From the NCBI RefSeq assembly GCF_007828215.1, contig NZ_VIUE01000023.1:48593-112592 (forward strand): 64,000 nucleotides of DNA, in the 5' to 3' direction. The notes under the pieces are model-generated. The model was given only the letters and a program-made list of their open reading frames with translations, did not search any database and was not told the origin of the DNA. Position 1 is the stretch's first letter. Every line of letters begins with the position of its first letter. The stretch comes from Pseudomonas sp. SJZ074. GTDB lineage: Bacteria; Pseudomonadota; Gammaproteobacteria; Pseudomonadales; Pseudomonadaceae. A program made the position numbers and the translations under genes. This document shows, one piece after another, positions 8,876 through 17,965 of the stretch.

Positions 8876-8973
8876 AAGCTTATGAAAATAACTCACTACC
8901 GGAGTTGTGCTTATAACTATTTAATACGCACTCTTCGATTAACCACAACCTGTATTTTCAGCCAGGGTCCTAC

Positions 8974-9795
8974 ATGAAATTTCAACCATTGATGGCCCTG
9001 GGCCTGACTTTGCTGGCCGCCTCTTCGCAGGCGTTCGCCGGCACCACGCTGGACCGTATCGAGCAGAAAAAAGAACTGGTCGGCGTATTGATGGAAAGCT
9101 ACCCGCCCTTCTCGTTTCTCAACGATCAGAACCAGCTCGACGGGTTCGATGTGGACGTGGCCAAAGCGGTGGCGCAGAAGCTGGGCGTGAAGCTGCGCCT
9201 GGAAACGCCGTCCTGGGACGTGATCGCCGCCGGACACTGGAGCGGGCGCTATGACATCTGCATCTGCTCGATGACGCCGAGCAAGGCTCGCGCCGAAGTC
9301 TTCGATTTCCCGGTGCAGTATTACGCCTCGCCGGCGGTGATCGTGGTTAACGCCAAGGACGACCGGATCCACGGCGCCAAGGACCTGAGCGACAAGAAAG
9401 TCGGCCTCACCAGTGCCTCCAGCTACGAGAGCTATCTGAACAAGAACCTGGTGATCGAAGGCGCCGAGGATACCCGGCTGAGCTATCCGTTCGACAACGT
9501 GCAGATCGCCCCATATGACACCGACAACGTAGCCTTCCAGGACTTGGGCTTGGGCGCAGGGGTGCGACTGGACGCGGTGTTGACCAACCTGGTGACCGCG
9601 CAGCCGCGCCTGACCGAAGACAAACGCTTCAAACTGGCCGGCGAGCCGCTGTACTCCGAACCGAACTCGGTGGCCATCGAAAAAGGCGACGCCCAGTGGG
9701 ACAGCAAGGTGCGTGAAGTCTTCACCCAGTTGAAACAGGATGGCACCTTGAGCAGACTCTCGCAGAAATGGATCGGTGCCGACATCACTCAATGA
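8974..9795 (+). CDS. amino-acid ABC transporter, periplasmic binding protein
   Basis: A 273-residue family-3 solute-binding protein. The first 22 residues are a Sec signal ending in QAFAG. The mature protein begins TTLDRIEQKKELVGVL and contains the family signatures SYPPFSFLNDQNQLDGFDVDVAKAVA and DICICSMTPSKARAEVFDF. It would capture an amino acid or related compound in the periplasm and deliver it to the permease encoded next, which it overlaps by four bases. Divergence from mmuM suggests a sulfur amino acid such as S-methylmethionine, but the ligand is not proven. Confidence 0.9.
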   Translation: MKFQPLMALGLTLLAASSQAFAGTTLDRIEQKKELVGVLMESYPPFSFLNDQNQLDGFDVDVAKAVAQKLGVKLRLETPSWDVIAAGHWSGRYDICICSMTPSKARAEVFDFPVQYYASPAVIVVNAKDDRIHGAKDLSDKKVGLTSASSYESYLNKNLVIEGAEDTRLSYPFDNVQIAPYDTDNVAFQDLGLGAGVRLDAVLTNLVTAQPRLTEDKRFKLAGEPLYSEPNSVAIEKGDAQWDSKVREVFTQLKQDGTLSRLSQKWIGADITQ

Positions 9796-10628
9796 CCTCT
9801 TTCCAACCTCCTTCTCAGCCACCGCAACCGGTGGCTGAGTCGCGCCTGAAGAAAATCTTCGGTTTTCGCACCCGGTTGTACCTGACCTGGGCAGTCATGC
9901 TGGCGCTGTTCGCGAGTTTTTTCCTGGGTTTCGACCTGAAGTTCTCGATCATCCTGGACAAGTTGCCCAACCTGATCGGCCTGCACCTGGCACCCAACGG
10001 CTTTCTGCAGGGTGCGGTGCTGACGCTGTTCCTGTGCCTGTGCTCGATCGTCGCGTCGTCATTGCTGGGTTTCATCACCGCCCTGGCGCGACTGTCCAGC
10101 AGCGCGGTGGCGTTCGGCATTGCCAGTTTCTACGCGTCGTTCTTCCGTGGCACGCCACTGCTGATCCAGATCCTGCTGATCTACCTGGGCTTGCCGCAAC
10201 TGGGCGTGGTCCCGGGTGCCGTCACCGCCGGGATCATTGCCCTGTCGCTGAACTACGGCGCTTACCTGAGCGAAATTTTCCGCGCCGGCATCGTCGGCGT
10301 CCCCCACGGCCAACGCGAAGCCTCGCTGGCGCTGGGCTTGAGCGAAACCGTGATCTTCTGGCGCGTCACCCTGCCCCAGGCCATGCGCACCATCATCCCG
10401 CCGACCACCAACCAGTTCATCTCCATGCTCAAGGATTCCTCCCTGATCTCGGTGATGGGCGTCTGGGAAGTGATGTTCCTGGCGCAGTCCTACGGCCGCT
10501 CCAGCTATCGCTACATCGAAATGCTCACCACGGCGGCGATCATCTATTGGCTGATGTCCATCGCACTGGAGCTGATCCAGGCGCGGATGGAGCGGCATTA
10601 TGGGAAGGCGTATCTCAAGCGCAGTTGA
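9792..10628 (+). CDS. amino-acid ABC transporter permease (HisM/GlnP type)
   Basis: A 278-residue inner-membrane permease with several hydrophobic segments and the conserved cytoplasmic coupling loop (EIFRAGIVGVPHGQREASLALGLS, the EAA motif, near residues 170-195). Residues 90-125 carry the family's SLLGFITALARLSSS and SFYASFFRGTPLLIQ motifs. The ATG overlaps the stop of the binding-protein gene (ATGA). No ATP-binding subunit follows, so the system must borrow an ATPase encoded elsewhere, which is unusual for this class. Confidence 0.92.
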   Translation: MTSFQPPSQPPQPVAESRLKKIFGFRTRLYLTWAVMLALFASFFLGFDLKFSIILDKLPNLIGLHLAPNGFLQGAVLTLFLCLCSIVASSLLGFITALARLSSSAVAFGIASFYASFFRGTPLLIQILLIYLGLPQLGVVPGAVTAGIIALSLNYGAYLSEIFRAGIVGVPHGQREASLALGLSETVIFWRVTLPQAMRTIIPPTTNQFISMLKDSSLISVMGVWEVMFLAQSYGRSSYRYIEMLTTAAIIYWLMSIALELIQARMERHYGKAYLKRS

Positions 10629-10836
10629 CAACCCCGTCGCTGTCAAACGGACCGTTCCGAGAGTGGTGTAGGGCAACGCCACGTACCGTGAACGCTGACG
10701 CGACGAGGCCTTGTTCAACGCACGACCGGCCTACAGGCTTCGTCGTGATCTCTCGCCAGAGGCACAGCGATGGCCGGCATCGCGCTCCAGAGTGAATTTT
10801 TAAAGTGCGGACTCTGTTCACGAGAGGCCGCATTCA

Positions 10837-13008
10837 ATGCCAATCCAACACGTATTCCCACCCCAATACCTCGCCTTGGCAATTGCCCTGGTGCTCGGTT
10901 GCGCCGACGTTTCGATGGCTCAATCCATTGTCGATGACGCCCTGCCCTCGCCCCCTGAAACAACCCTCCAGGTGCAGGCTCGCCTCAAGGCGTTCGCCAA
11001 CGCACCCCAGACAATACCCACCAAGGTCACCAAGACCCTAAACGGCCCCAAGGGGCTCGCGCTGGAAAAGGGCGGCGACGACGATCTGGTGACCGTGAGC
11101 GGACGCGGCAAGCTCATCGGGCTGGTCGACGGCGGAGGCGGAATCAATGTCCTGCAACTGGACACCGTGGCCGGCGGTAAGCTGGATGAAATACGCAACT
11201 TCCAGGACCTGCATGCCAAGCGAGGGGAATGGTCGAACACCCTGGGCTTCGATGGCCGAAGCCTGATCGAGCCGAAGGCAAAGTTGATCAACACCGGGCA
11301 TCTCGGTGGCGACGTGCACGTTCTCGGCGGCTTCGATAACCAGGGCACTGCCGCCAGAAGCATATTCGTGGCGCCCAACGCCTACATGACGAACTCGGGC
11401 ACCGCCGGGGCCGTTGTAGTGGCAGAAACAGCCCGGTTCAGCGGCAGCGGAACGGTGGAGAGTCTCGACGTGGCGGGACTGTTGGAGGTCGGCCCGGCCA
11501 TAGGGGCGCCTTCCATTGCAAAGGACTTCAAGCTATCGCAGGGCGCGACGCTCATCTACGGCGTCGATGCCCAGGGAGGCAGCGCCACGATCACGGTCGG
11601 GGGAACCGCGATCTTGAACAATGCGACGCTGAGGATCAGCACCGCATCGGGCGAGTATGTCGGCACCAGTGAACACACTGTGATCAATGCATCCAAGGTC
11701 GAAGGCGAATTCGGGCAGATCATCAGCGAACTGGCATTCATGACGGCGACGCCCCACTACCTGGGGACGCAGGTCGGTCTGACCTATGCCCGAAACGATG
11801 TTCCGCTTGAGGCCGTAGCGACTTCCGATAACGGGCGTGAATTCGCAGCCAGCATCGAAGAGCCACAGCCGGTTCAAGCAGCGACGCTACCCGGTGTGCA
11901 AGCGCCTGCCGTTACCTCACCCCCCAAACCTGCCGAGCCCGCAAAAACCACTCCCGTTGCGCAAATACCCGCCGCTCCGTTGCCAGTCGCCCAACCCGCC
12001 GCAAAACCCAACACCGCCATCAGCGCCTTGCTCGGCACCAACGCATTCATGGCCGCCGACGCTATCGACCAGCTCACGGGCCATGACACCGCAAACCTCG
12101 CCAACGCCACCTTGAGCAGCAACGCTCCGATCAGTCACGGGATGCTTTCAGCCATGGGCTGGAAGAATCCGGAAAGCGCGCCTATAGATGGTCAGATCTG
12201 GGTCCAGGCCATCGGCACCAGCGGCAGTATCGGTAGACAATCGAACAATGCTGCCCTCAAGCATTCGACAACGGGACTGATGCTGGGGACCGATTGGGCG
12301 GTTAGTCCTGAATGGCGCCTGGGCGTCATCGGCAGCAAGACGCAGACGCGGCTGGATGGCCACCGCTTCGACGGCGGACTCGACAGCTGGTACCTGGGCG
12401 CATACGCCCTGCGCCAGGATGGCCCGCTGGCGTTGCGCCTGGGTGCCGTTTATGGCGACCATGACGGCAGTACCAAACGTCACGTGGCCTTCAACGGTTT
12501 CAGTGATCGCCTCAGGGGTCGCTACGACGCCAATACGCAGCAGGTCTTTGGGCAGATGGGCTACCGCTTCGATCTCGCTCATGTCGAGGTCGAACCCTAT
12601 GTCCATCTGGGTTACCAACGTTATCAACGTGACCGCTATCAGGAAAACGGCGGGGACGCTGCGTTGAAAGTCCATGGCCAGACCCAGGACGCGTACAGCA
12701 GCAACTTGGGCCTGCGCCTCGCCCGACCTTTTGTCCTGGATCGCGGTATGCAATGGACGCCCCGCCTGAATGTCGGCTGGAAACACCTCTACGGCAACGT
12801 CACCGGCCGTTCTCGCCAGGACCTGGTGAGCGGCGGCAATACCTATCGGGTGGAAGGCACCGAGCTGGACCGCGACAGCCTGCTCGTCGAAGCGGGATTG
12901 GACCTGGCTGTTTCGCCCTGGCACACGCTGGGCCTGGGCTATAGCGGTGAAACCGGCAATGACAACCGTAGCCAGGCGTTGATGGGACACTGGCGGATGA
13001 TGTTCTGA
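10837..13008 (+). CDS. autotransporter (type V secretion) outer-membrane protein
   Basis: A 723-residue autotransporter. Residues 1-29 form a Sec signal ending SMAQS. A Gly/Asn/Thr-rich passenger follows (about 30-340) with short repeated strands typical of a beta-helix (VSGRGKLIGLVDGGGGINVLQL). A Pro/Ala-rich linker spans about 345-390. A C-terminal beta-barrel of about 280 residues starts near GQIWVQAIGTSGSIG and ends in aromatic RMMF, as required for Bam-dependent insertion. No enzymatic motif was seen in the passenger, so adhesion or surface display is the likely role. It stands alone between the ABC transporter and a REP pair. Confidence 0.87.
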   Translation: MPIQHVFPPQYLALAIALVLGCADVSMAQSIVDDALPSPPETTLQVQARLKAFANAPQTIPTKVTKTLNGPKGLALEKGGDDDLVTVSGRGKLIGLVDGGGGINVLQLDTVAGGKLDEIRNFQDLHAKRGEWSNTLGFDGRSLIEPKAKLINTGHLGGDVHVLGGFDNQGTAARSIFVAPNAYMTNSGTAGAVVVAETARFSGSGTVESLDVAGLLEVGPAIGAPSIAKDFKLSQGATLIYGVDAQGGSATITVGGTAILNNATLRISTASGEYVGTSEHTVINASKVEGEFGQIISELAFMTATPHYLGTQVGLTYARNDVPLEAVATSDNGREFAASIEEPQPVQAATLPGVQAPAVTSPPKPAEPAKTTPVAQIPAAPLPVAQPAAKPNTAISALLGTNAFMAADAIDQLTGHDTANLANATLSSNAPISHGMLSAMGWKNPESAPIDGQIWVQAIGTSGSIGRQSNNAALKHSTTGLMLGTDWAVSPEWRLGVIGSKTQTRLDGHRFDGGLDSWYLGAYALRQDGPLALRLGAVYGDHDGSTKRHVAFNGFSDRLRGRYDANTQQVFGQMGYRFDLAHVEVEPYVHLGYQRYQRDRYQENGGDAALKVHGQTQDAYSSNLGLRLARPFVLDRGMQWTPRLNVGWKHLYGNVTGRSRQDLVSGGNTYRVEGTELDRDSLLVEAGLDLAVSPWHTLGLGYSGETGNDNRSQALMGHWRMMF

Positions 13009-13030
13009 GATCTTGGGGTAACGCCGCCTC

Positions 13031-13117
13031 TGTGGGAGCGGGCTTGCTCGCGAAAGCGATGTAACAGGCAACATGAAGGTTGGATGTGCTGACGTCTTCG
13101 CGAGCAAGCCCCACAAA
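13031..13117. repeat. inverted REP pair
   Basis: TGTGGGAGCGGGCTTGCTCG at 13031 onward and its inverted partner CGCGAGCAAGCCCCACA ending near 13117 flank about 45 bp. This is a typical pseudomonad REP doublet in the gap between the autotransporter and oadA. Confidence 0.82.
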
Positions 13118-13141
13118 GGCGACATCAGGCTAGCAGTGCAC

Positions 13142-13170
13142 AAAAAAAAGGGGAGCACATGCCCCCCCGA
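13142..13170 (-). terminator. rho-independent terminator of oadA
   Basis: Read on the minus strand, a G-run and C-run stem (GGGGGGCATGTGCTCCCC) is followed directly by eight T residues. It lies 30 bases past the oadA stop codon. Confidence 0.85.
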
Positions 13171-13199
13171 GGTTAAAGCGTTGTATCGAGGCAGTCAGC

Positions 13200-15008
13200 T
13201 CAGCCTTCGATCTCGATCAGGATCTCGCCCGGATTGACCCGGTCGCCCTTGGCCACATGAATGGCGGTGACCTTGCCGGCGATGGCCGCCTGTACTTCGG
13301 TCTCCATCTTCATGGCTTCGGTGATCAGCACGGCCTGGCCGGCCTTCACCACGTCGCCTTCCTTGACCAGCACATCGACGATGTTGCCCGGCATGGTGGT
13401 GCTGACGTGGCCAGGTGCAGAGGCTTGCTTGCGCTTGCTGCTGCCGCCGCTGACGAATTCATTGAGCGGTTCGAACACCACTTCTTCCGGCATACCATCG
13501 ATGGACAGGTAGAAGTGACGCTTGCCTTCGGCCTTGACGCCGACGCCGGTGATGTCGACGCGGTAGGTTTCGCCGTGAACGTCGATAACGAACTCGGTCG
13601 GTACACCTTCGCCGCCCGCCGAACTCACGCTGCCCGCCTCAGGGATCGGCAGCAGCACTTCCGGTGTCAGGGTGCCGGCTTCGCGCTCTTCCAGGAACTT
13701 GCGTCCGATGTCCGGGAACATGGCGTAAGTCAGCACGTCTTCTTCGGATTTGGCCAGTGCGCCGATCTCGCCGCGCAGCTTGGTCATTTCCGGCTTGAGC
13801 AGATCGGCCGGACGTACATCGATCACGTCTTCGCTGCCGATAGCCTGGCGACGCAGCTTCTCGTTCACTTCGCCCGGTGCCTTGCCGTAACCGCCTTGCA
13901 GGTAGAGCTTCACCTCATTGGTAATGGTCTTGTAGCGTTCGCCGGCCAGCACGTTGAAAAAGGCCTGGGTACCGACAATCTGCGAGGTCGGCGTGACCAA
14001 CGGCGGGAAGCCGAGGTCTTCGCGCACCCGCGGGATTTCCGCCAGCACTTCGTTCATGCGGTTGAGTGCGCCTTGCTCTTTCAACTGGTTGGCGAGGTTG
14101 GAGATCATTCCGCCCGGCACCTGGTTGACCTGGACGCGGGTATCCACCGCCGTGAATTCGCTTTCGAACTGGTGGTACTTCTTGCGCACGGCGTAGAAAT
14201 ACAGGCCGATCTCCTGCAGCAGCTCCAGGTCCAGGCCGGTGTCGAACTCGCTGCCCTTGAGGGCCGCGACCATCGATTCGGTGCCAGGGTGGCTGGTGCC
14301 CCAGGCGAAGCTGGAAATGGCGGTGTCAATGTGGTCGGCGCCGTTCTCGACAGCCTTGAGCTGGCACATCGCGGCCAGGCCGGCGGTGTCATGGGAGTGG
14401 ATGAACACCGGCAACGATTGCTCGGCCTTCAAGGCTTTCACCAGTTCGCCGGTGGCGTATGGGGTCAGCAAACCGGCCATGTCCTTGATCGCCACCGAGT
14501 CGCAACCCATGGCTTCCATTTGTTTGGCCTGGGCCACGAAAGCGTCGATGGTGTGCACCGGGCTGGTGGTGTAGGCGATGGTGCCCTGGGCATGCTTGCC
14601 TGCAGCCTTCACCGCCTCGATGGCCACGCGCAGGTTACGCACATCGTTCATCGCATCGAAAATACGGAACACATCGATGCCGTTGACCGCGGCCTTGGCC
14701 ACGAATGCCTTGACCACGTCATCGCTGTAATGGCGATAGCCCAACAGGTTCTGGCCGCGCAGCAACATTTGCAGACGGGTGTTGGGCAGCGCGGCGCGCA
14801 GTTGGCGCAGGCGCTCCCACGGGTCTTCTTTCAGGAAACGCACGCAGGCGTCAAATGTCGCGCCGCCCCAGACTTCCAGCGACCAATAACCGACTTTGTC
14901 GAGCTTGTCGCAGATGGGCAGCATGTCTTCGGTGCGCATGCGGGTGGCGAGCAGCGATTGGTGGGCGTCGCGCAGGATTGTGTCGGTAACAAAGATCTTC
15001 TTGGACAT
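13200..15008 (-). CDS. oadA: pyruvate carboxylase subunit B / oxaloacetate decarboxylase alpha-like
   Basis: A 602-residue carboxyltransferase plus biotin-carrier subunit (PycB). With the biotin carboxylase encoded upstream it forms the two-subunit pyruvate carboxylase that makes oxaloacetate from pyruvate. Visible features are the N-terminal carboxyltransferase barrel beginning VTDTILRDAHQSLLATRMR with WGGATFDACVRFL, the MLLRGQNLLGYRHY pyruvate-site region, the metal-binding HSHDTAG, and the C-terminal biotinyl domain with EAMKMETEV (biotin-accepting Lys567). Often annotated oadA, but no OAD beta or gamma subunits are nearby, supporting the PycB role. It lies 100 bp downstream of pycA, with an inverted repeat in that gap. 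Confidence 0.93.
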   Translation of the reverse strand: MSKKIFVTDTILRDAHQSLLATRMRTEDMLPICDKLDKVGYWSLEVWGGATFDACVRFLKEDPWERLRQLRAALPNTRLQMLLRGQNLLGYRHYSDDVVKAFVAKAAVNGIDVFRIFDAMNDVRNLRVAIEAVKAAGKHAQGTIAYTTSPVHTIDAFVAQAKQMEAMGCDSVAIKDMAGLLTPYATGELVKALKAEQSLPVFIHSHDTAGLAAMCQLKAVENGADHIDTAISSFAWGTSHPGTESMVAALKGSEFDTGLDLELLQEIGLYFYAVRKKYHQFESEFTAVDTRVQVNQVPGGMISNLANQLKEQGALNRMNEVLAEIPRVREDLGFPPLVTPTSQIVGTQAFFNVLAGERYKTITNEVKLYLQGGYGKAPGEVNEKLRRQAIGSEDVIDVRPADLLKPEMTKLRGEIGALAKSEEDVLTYAMFPDIGRKFLEEREAGTLTPEVLLPIPEAGSVSSAGGEGVPTEFVIDVHGETYRVDITGVGVKAEGKRHFYLSIDGMPEEVVFEPLNEFVSGGSSKRKQASAPGHVSTTMPGNIVDVLVKEGDVVKAGQAVLITEAMKMETEVQAAIAGKVTAIHVAKGDRVNPGEILIEIEG

Positions 15009-15034
15009 ATTCGGAACTCCTCATAGCTGCAAGC

Positions 15035-15098
15035 TTCGAGCCGCAAGCTACAAGTAAAAGCTGACCCGCTCTTACTTGAAGCTTGTAGCTCACAGCTC
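15035..15098. repeat. inverted repeat in the pycA-oadA gap
   Basis: AGCTACAAGTAAAAGC (left arm) and GCTCTTACTTG...CTTGTAGCT (right arm), together with repeated GCAAGCTT/AAGCTTG units, make an imperfect palindrome. Such AAGCTACAAGC-type repeats recur in fluorescent pseudomonads. It could attenuate or process the pycA-oadA transcript. Confidence 0.5.
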
Positions 15099-15108
15099 GC
15101 CGCTGTTG

Positions 15109-16524
15109 TTATAGGCCTGCGTGGGCGGCAATGGCGGCAGCGATGGCCAGGGCCAGCTCTTCGGGTTTGCGCTTGATCGAGTAGTTGGTCAGTTCAGGGT
15201 GGCTTTCGACGAAGCTGGTATTGAACTGGCCGCTCCGGAATTCCGGGTTGCGCAGGATTTCCTGGTAGTACGCGGCAGTGGTCTTGACCCCCTGCAGGCG
15301 CATGTCATCCAGGGCGCGCAGGCCTCGGTCCATGGCTTCTTCCCAGGTCAACGCCCAGACCACCAGTTTCAGGCACATCGAATCGTAGAACGGTGGAATG
15401 GTGTAGCCGGTGTAGATCGCCGTATCGGTGCGCACGCCGGGGCCACCCGGGGCGTAGTAGCGGGTGATCTTGCCGAAGCTGGGCAGGAAGTTGTTCTTCG
15501 GGTCCTCGGCGTTGATCCGGAACTGCAAGGCAAAGCCACGGTGCTGGATGTCTTCCTGCTTGACCGACAGCGGCAGGCCGGACGCGATACGGATCTGCTC
15601 GCGAACGATATCGATACCGGTGATTTCTTCGGTGATAGTGTGTTCCACCTGCACCCGGGTGTTCATTTCCATGAAGTACACCTCGCCCTCGGCGAGCAGG
15701 AACTCCACGGTGCCGGCATTCTCATAGCCCACGGCCTTCGCGGCGCGCACCGACAGATCGCCGATGTAGGCGCGCTGCTCGGGCGTCAGTTGCGGGCTGG
15801 GGGCGATTTCGATCAGCTTCTGGTTGCGCCGCTGAATCGAGCAATCCCGTTCGAACAGATGCACCACGTTGCCGAAACTGTCACCCAGGATCTGCGCTTC
15901 GATGTGCTTGGGATTGACGATGCACTTTTCCAGGAACACCTCCGCCGAACCGAACGCCTTGGTGGCCTCGGAGATGACCCGCGGGAAAGCCTGTTCCAGT
16001 TCTTCGCGGCTGTTGCAGCGGCGGATACCCCGACCACCGCCGCCGGATGTGGCCTTGAGCATCACCGGGTAACCGATCCGGTCGCCCTCGGCCAAGGCCT
16101 CTTCGATGCCCGACACGTTGCCTTCGGTACCCGGCGTGACCGGCACGCCGGCCTTGATCATGCTGCGCCGCGCTTCGGTCTTGTCGCCCATGCGGCGAAT
16201 GACTTCTGCCGCCGGACCAATGAATTTGATACCGCGTTCGGCGCAGATGTCCGCCAGCTCGGCGTTTTCTGAAAGAAAGCCATAGCCGGGATGCAAGGCA
16301 TCGCAGCCGGTTTCGACAGCCAGGTTCACCAATTTGCGCGGGTTGAGGTAGCCGGCCAGCGGGTCAGCGCCGATGCTGTGGGCCTCATCCGCGCGCTTGA
16401 CATGCAGAGCATGGCGATCAGCGTCGGAATAGACCGCGACCGAGCGAATGCCCATCTCGGCGCAAGCACGCACGATGCGGACGGCAATCTCACCACGGTT
16501 GGCGATCAAGATCTTTTTTATCAA
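15109..16524 (-). CDS. pycA: pyruvate carboxylase subunit A (biotin carboxylase)
   Basis: A 471-residue ATP-dependent biotin carboxylase that charges the biotin on the downstream OadA/PycB subunit. It shows the ATP-grasp enzyme layout: N-terminal IKKILIANRGEIAVRI, DALHPGYGFLSENAEL, the glycine-rich LKATSGGGGRGIRR lid, the YFMEMNTRVQVEHTITEEITGIDIV active site and a C-terminal domain. The proper length requires a TTG start at 16522-16524; the frame stays open upstream, but family proteins begin at this MIKK. It is divergent from the LysR gene. Confidence 0.92.
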   Translation of the reverse strand: MIKKILIANRGEIAVRIVRACAEMGIRSVAVYSDADRHALHVKRADEAHSIGADPLAGYLNPRKLVNLAVETGCDALHPGYGFLSENAELADICAERGIKFIGPAAEVIRRMGDKTEARRSMIKAGVPVTPGTEGNVSGIEEALAEGDRIGYPVMLKATSGGGGRGIRRCNSREELEQAFPRVISEATKAFGSAEVFLEKCIVNPKHIEAQILGDSFGNVVHLFERDCSIQRRNQKLIEIAPSPQLTPEQRAYIGDLSVRAAKAVGYENAGTVEFLLAEGEVYFMEMNTRVQVEHTITEEITGIDIVREQIRIASGLPLSVKQEDIQHRGFALQFRINAEDPKNNFLPSFGKITRYYAPGGPGVRTDTAIYTGYTIPPFYDSMCLKLVVWALTWEEAMDRGLRALDDMRLQGVKTTAAYYQEILRNPEFRSGQFNTSFVESHPELTNYSIKRKPEELALAIAAAIAAHAGL

Positions 16525-16657
16525 TTGGAGGTTCCCTTGAGCCGGTGATACCACGGCCTGAGGTTCAGGCCGACGCGTGACCAGATGTAACAGTTGGTCG
16601 CAGCACCACACTAGTCCCGGGCGTTGATTAACAAAAATGAATATTTATTGGGTCAGG

Positions 16658-16675
16658 TATAAGCAAAGACTTATA
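16658..16675. promoter_or_regulatory. candidate LysR operator between pycA and lysR
   Basis: TATAAG-CAAAGA-CTTATA is a perfect 6+6 inverted repeat with the T-N-A symmetry that LysR-type regulators bind. It lies in the 187-bp divergent gap, 37 bases from the LysR start. Binding by the adjacent regulator is inferred. Confidence 0.55.
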
Positions 16676-16711
16676 GTTTCACCATCAAATTCGAACCAGG
16701 GTGCCTAAAGG

Positions 16712-17674
16712 ATGCGTAAGTCATTGATGCGTATGACATTGCGCCAACTGCAGATTTTCAACGAAGTGTGCGACCTGAGGTCCTACAGCCGCGCAGCCGA
16801 TGAAATGTCTCTCACGCAGCCGGCCGTCAGCCTACAGATTCGATCCCTGGAAGAGCTGATTGGCCAACCGCTGTTTGAATATGTTGGCAAGAAGCTCTAC
16901 ATGACCGAAGCCGCTGAAGCCCTGCAACGGGCCAGCCGCGACATTTTCGGGCGCCTGGAAAACCTCGACATGCAACTGTCGGACATGCAGGGTTCGCTGC
17001 AAGGTCAACTGAAGCTGGCGGTGGAGTCCAGCGCCAAATATTTCGTGCCGCACCTGTTCGCCGCGTTCAAGCGCCAGCACCCGGAGGTCAACCTGAGCCT
17101 CACGGTGGTCAATCGCGGGCAAGTGATCCGTCGCCTCTCGGACAACCGGGACGACCTGGTGATCATGTCCATGGTCCCTCAGGACATGGGGTTGGAGTTC
17201 CTGCCCTTCCTCAACAATCCAATCGTGGCCGTGGCGCCGCCGGATCATCCGTTGTGCCACATGGGCCCGCTGCGCTTGCAGGATCTGGAGCCGTATACGT
17301 TGCTGCTGCGCGAGCCGGGATCAGGCACGCGGCTGGCCTGCGAGGAGTACTTCAAGGAGAAACGGGTGCATTTCACCCAGACACTGGAAGTGGCGTCAGC
17401 GGAGGCCCAGCGCGAGTGCGTGGTGGCGGGGCTGGGCGTGGCGCTGTTGACGCGCCACGCCGTGAGCCGGGAATTGTCGTCCGGCGCACTCATCGAGTTG
17501 CCGGTCGAGGAGTTGCCGCTGTACCGCAGTTGGTGCCTGGTACAGGCCAGGGCGAAACGCTTGTCGCCGGTGGCCCACGCCTTCCTGGCGTTCGTGCGTG
17601 GCGAACGGGCTCAGATCAGTGGCCTGGTTGGGCGTTTCGACGGGAAGCCGCCGGCGTTGCCTGCCAATAGTTGA
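16712..17674 (+). CDS. LysR-family regulator divergent from pycA
   Basis: A 320-residue LysR-type transcription factor. The winged-helix DNA-binding domain spans about residues 8-68 (MTLRQLQIFNEVCDLRSYSRAADEMSLTQPAVSLQIRSLE, a CbbR-like pattern) and the effector-binding domain about 95-300. ATGs at 16712, 16727 and 16733 are all possible; AAAGG lies just before the first, so the start may be a few codons later. Divergence from pycA-oadA across a short gap with a LysR-like palindrome suggests it controls pyruvate carboxylase. Its 3' end overlaps the small minus-strand gene by 59 bp. Confidence 0.9.
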   Translation: MRKSLMRMTLRQLQIFNEVCDLRSYSRAADEMSLTQPAVSLQIRSLEELIGQPLFEYVGKKLYMTEAAEALQRASRDIFGRLENLDMQLSDMQGSLQGQLKLAVESSAKYFVPHLFAAFKRQHPEVNLSLTVVNRGQVIRRLSDNRDDLVIMSMVPQDMGLEFLPFLNNPIVAVAPPDHPLCHMGPLRLQDLEPYTLLLREPGSGTRLACEEYFKEKRVHFTQTLEVASAEAQRECVVAGLGVALLTRHAVSRELSSGALIELPVEELPLYRSWCLVQARAKRLSPVAHAFLAFVRGERAQISGLVGRFDGKPPALPANS

Positions 17675-17825
17675 ATTCTGTGATGTCGGGGTATTCGCTG
17701 ATTTCCGCCAGGAGCTGGCGCTGCTCATAAAGGTCTTCGATCGCACGACGAAACGCCATGCGGCGCTGGTCTTCCTGTTGACGACGGGTTTTGACGGCGC
17801 TGCGCTCTTCGTAGGACTGGGTCAT
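17616..17825 (-). CDS. small charged protein, PA3496-like
   Basis: A 69-residue protein beginning MTQSYEERSAVKTRRQQEDQ. The KTRRQQEDQRRMAFRRAIE core resembles the small PA3496 family of pseudomonads, described as putative envelope-integrity proteins (recognition from memory). It is highly charged with no signal peptide or membrane segment. The C-terminal codons overlap the convergent LysR gene antisense. The function is not known. Confidence 0.6.
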   Translation of the reverse strand: MTQSYEERSAVKTRRQQEDQRRMAFRRAIEDLYEQRQLLAEISEYPDITEFNYWQATPAASRRNAQPGH

Positions 17826-17965
17826 GTCGAGACTCCCAAGACGTATACGGGAGCTTTACGATGCAGGCGCGGGATGACGGTTTGGCAACGCGAGGGTTAC
17901 AGAACGATGAATGTTGCTTTCAGCTGACAAGCCCTCTTGTAGCTTGCGACTCATGGCTTGCAGCT

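Noticed and set aside
8873..8884. Palindrome CATAAGCTTATG near the mmuM start
   Set aside because: Overlaps the possible start codons and is only 12 bp with no partner site, so I could not assign a role.
13257..15026. Long plus-strand open frame of 589 codons opposite oadA
   Set aside because: Antisense shadow of a strongly conserved gene; the amino-acid sequence is unlike any protein and lacks a ribosome site.
13200..16524. Sodium-pumping oxaloacetate decarboxylase complex
   Set aside because: The alpha-type subunit is present but the beta and gamma membrane subunits are absent, and a biotin carboxylase gene is present instead.
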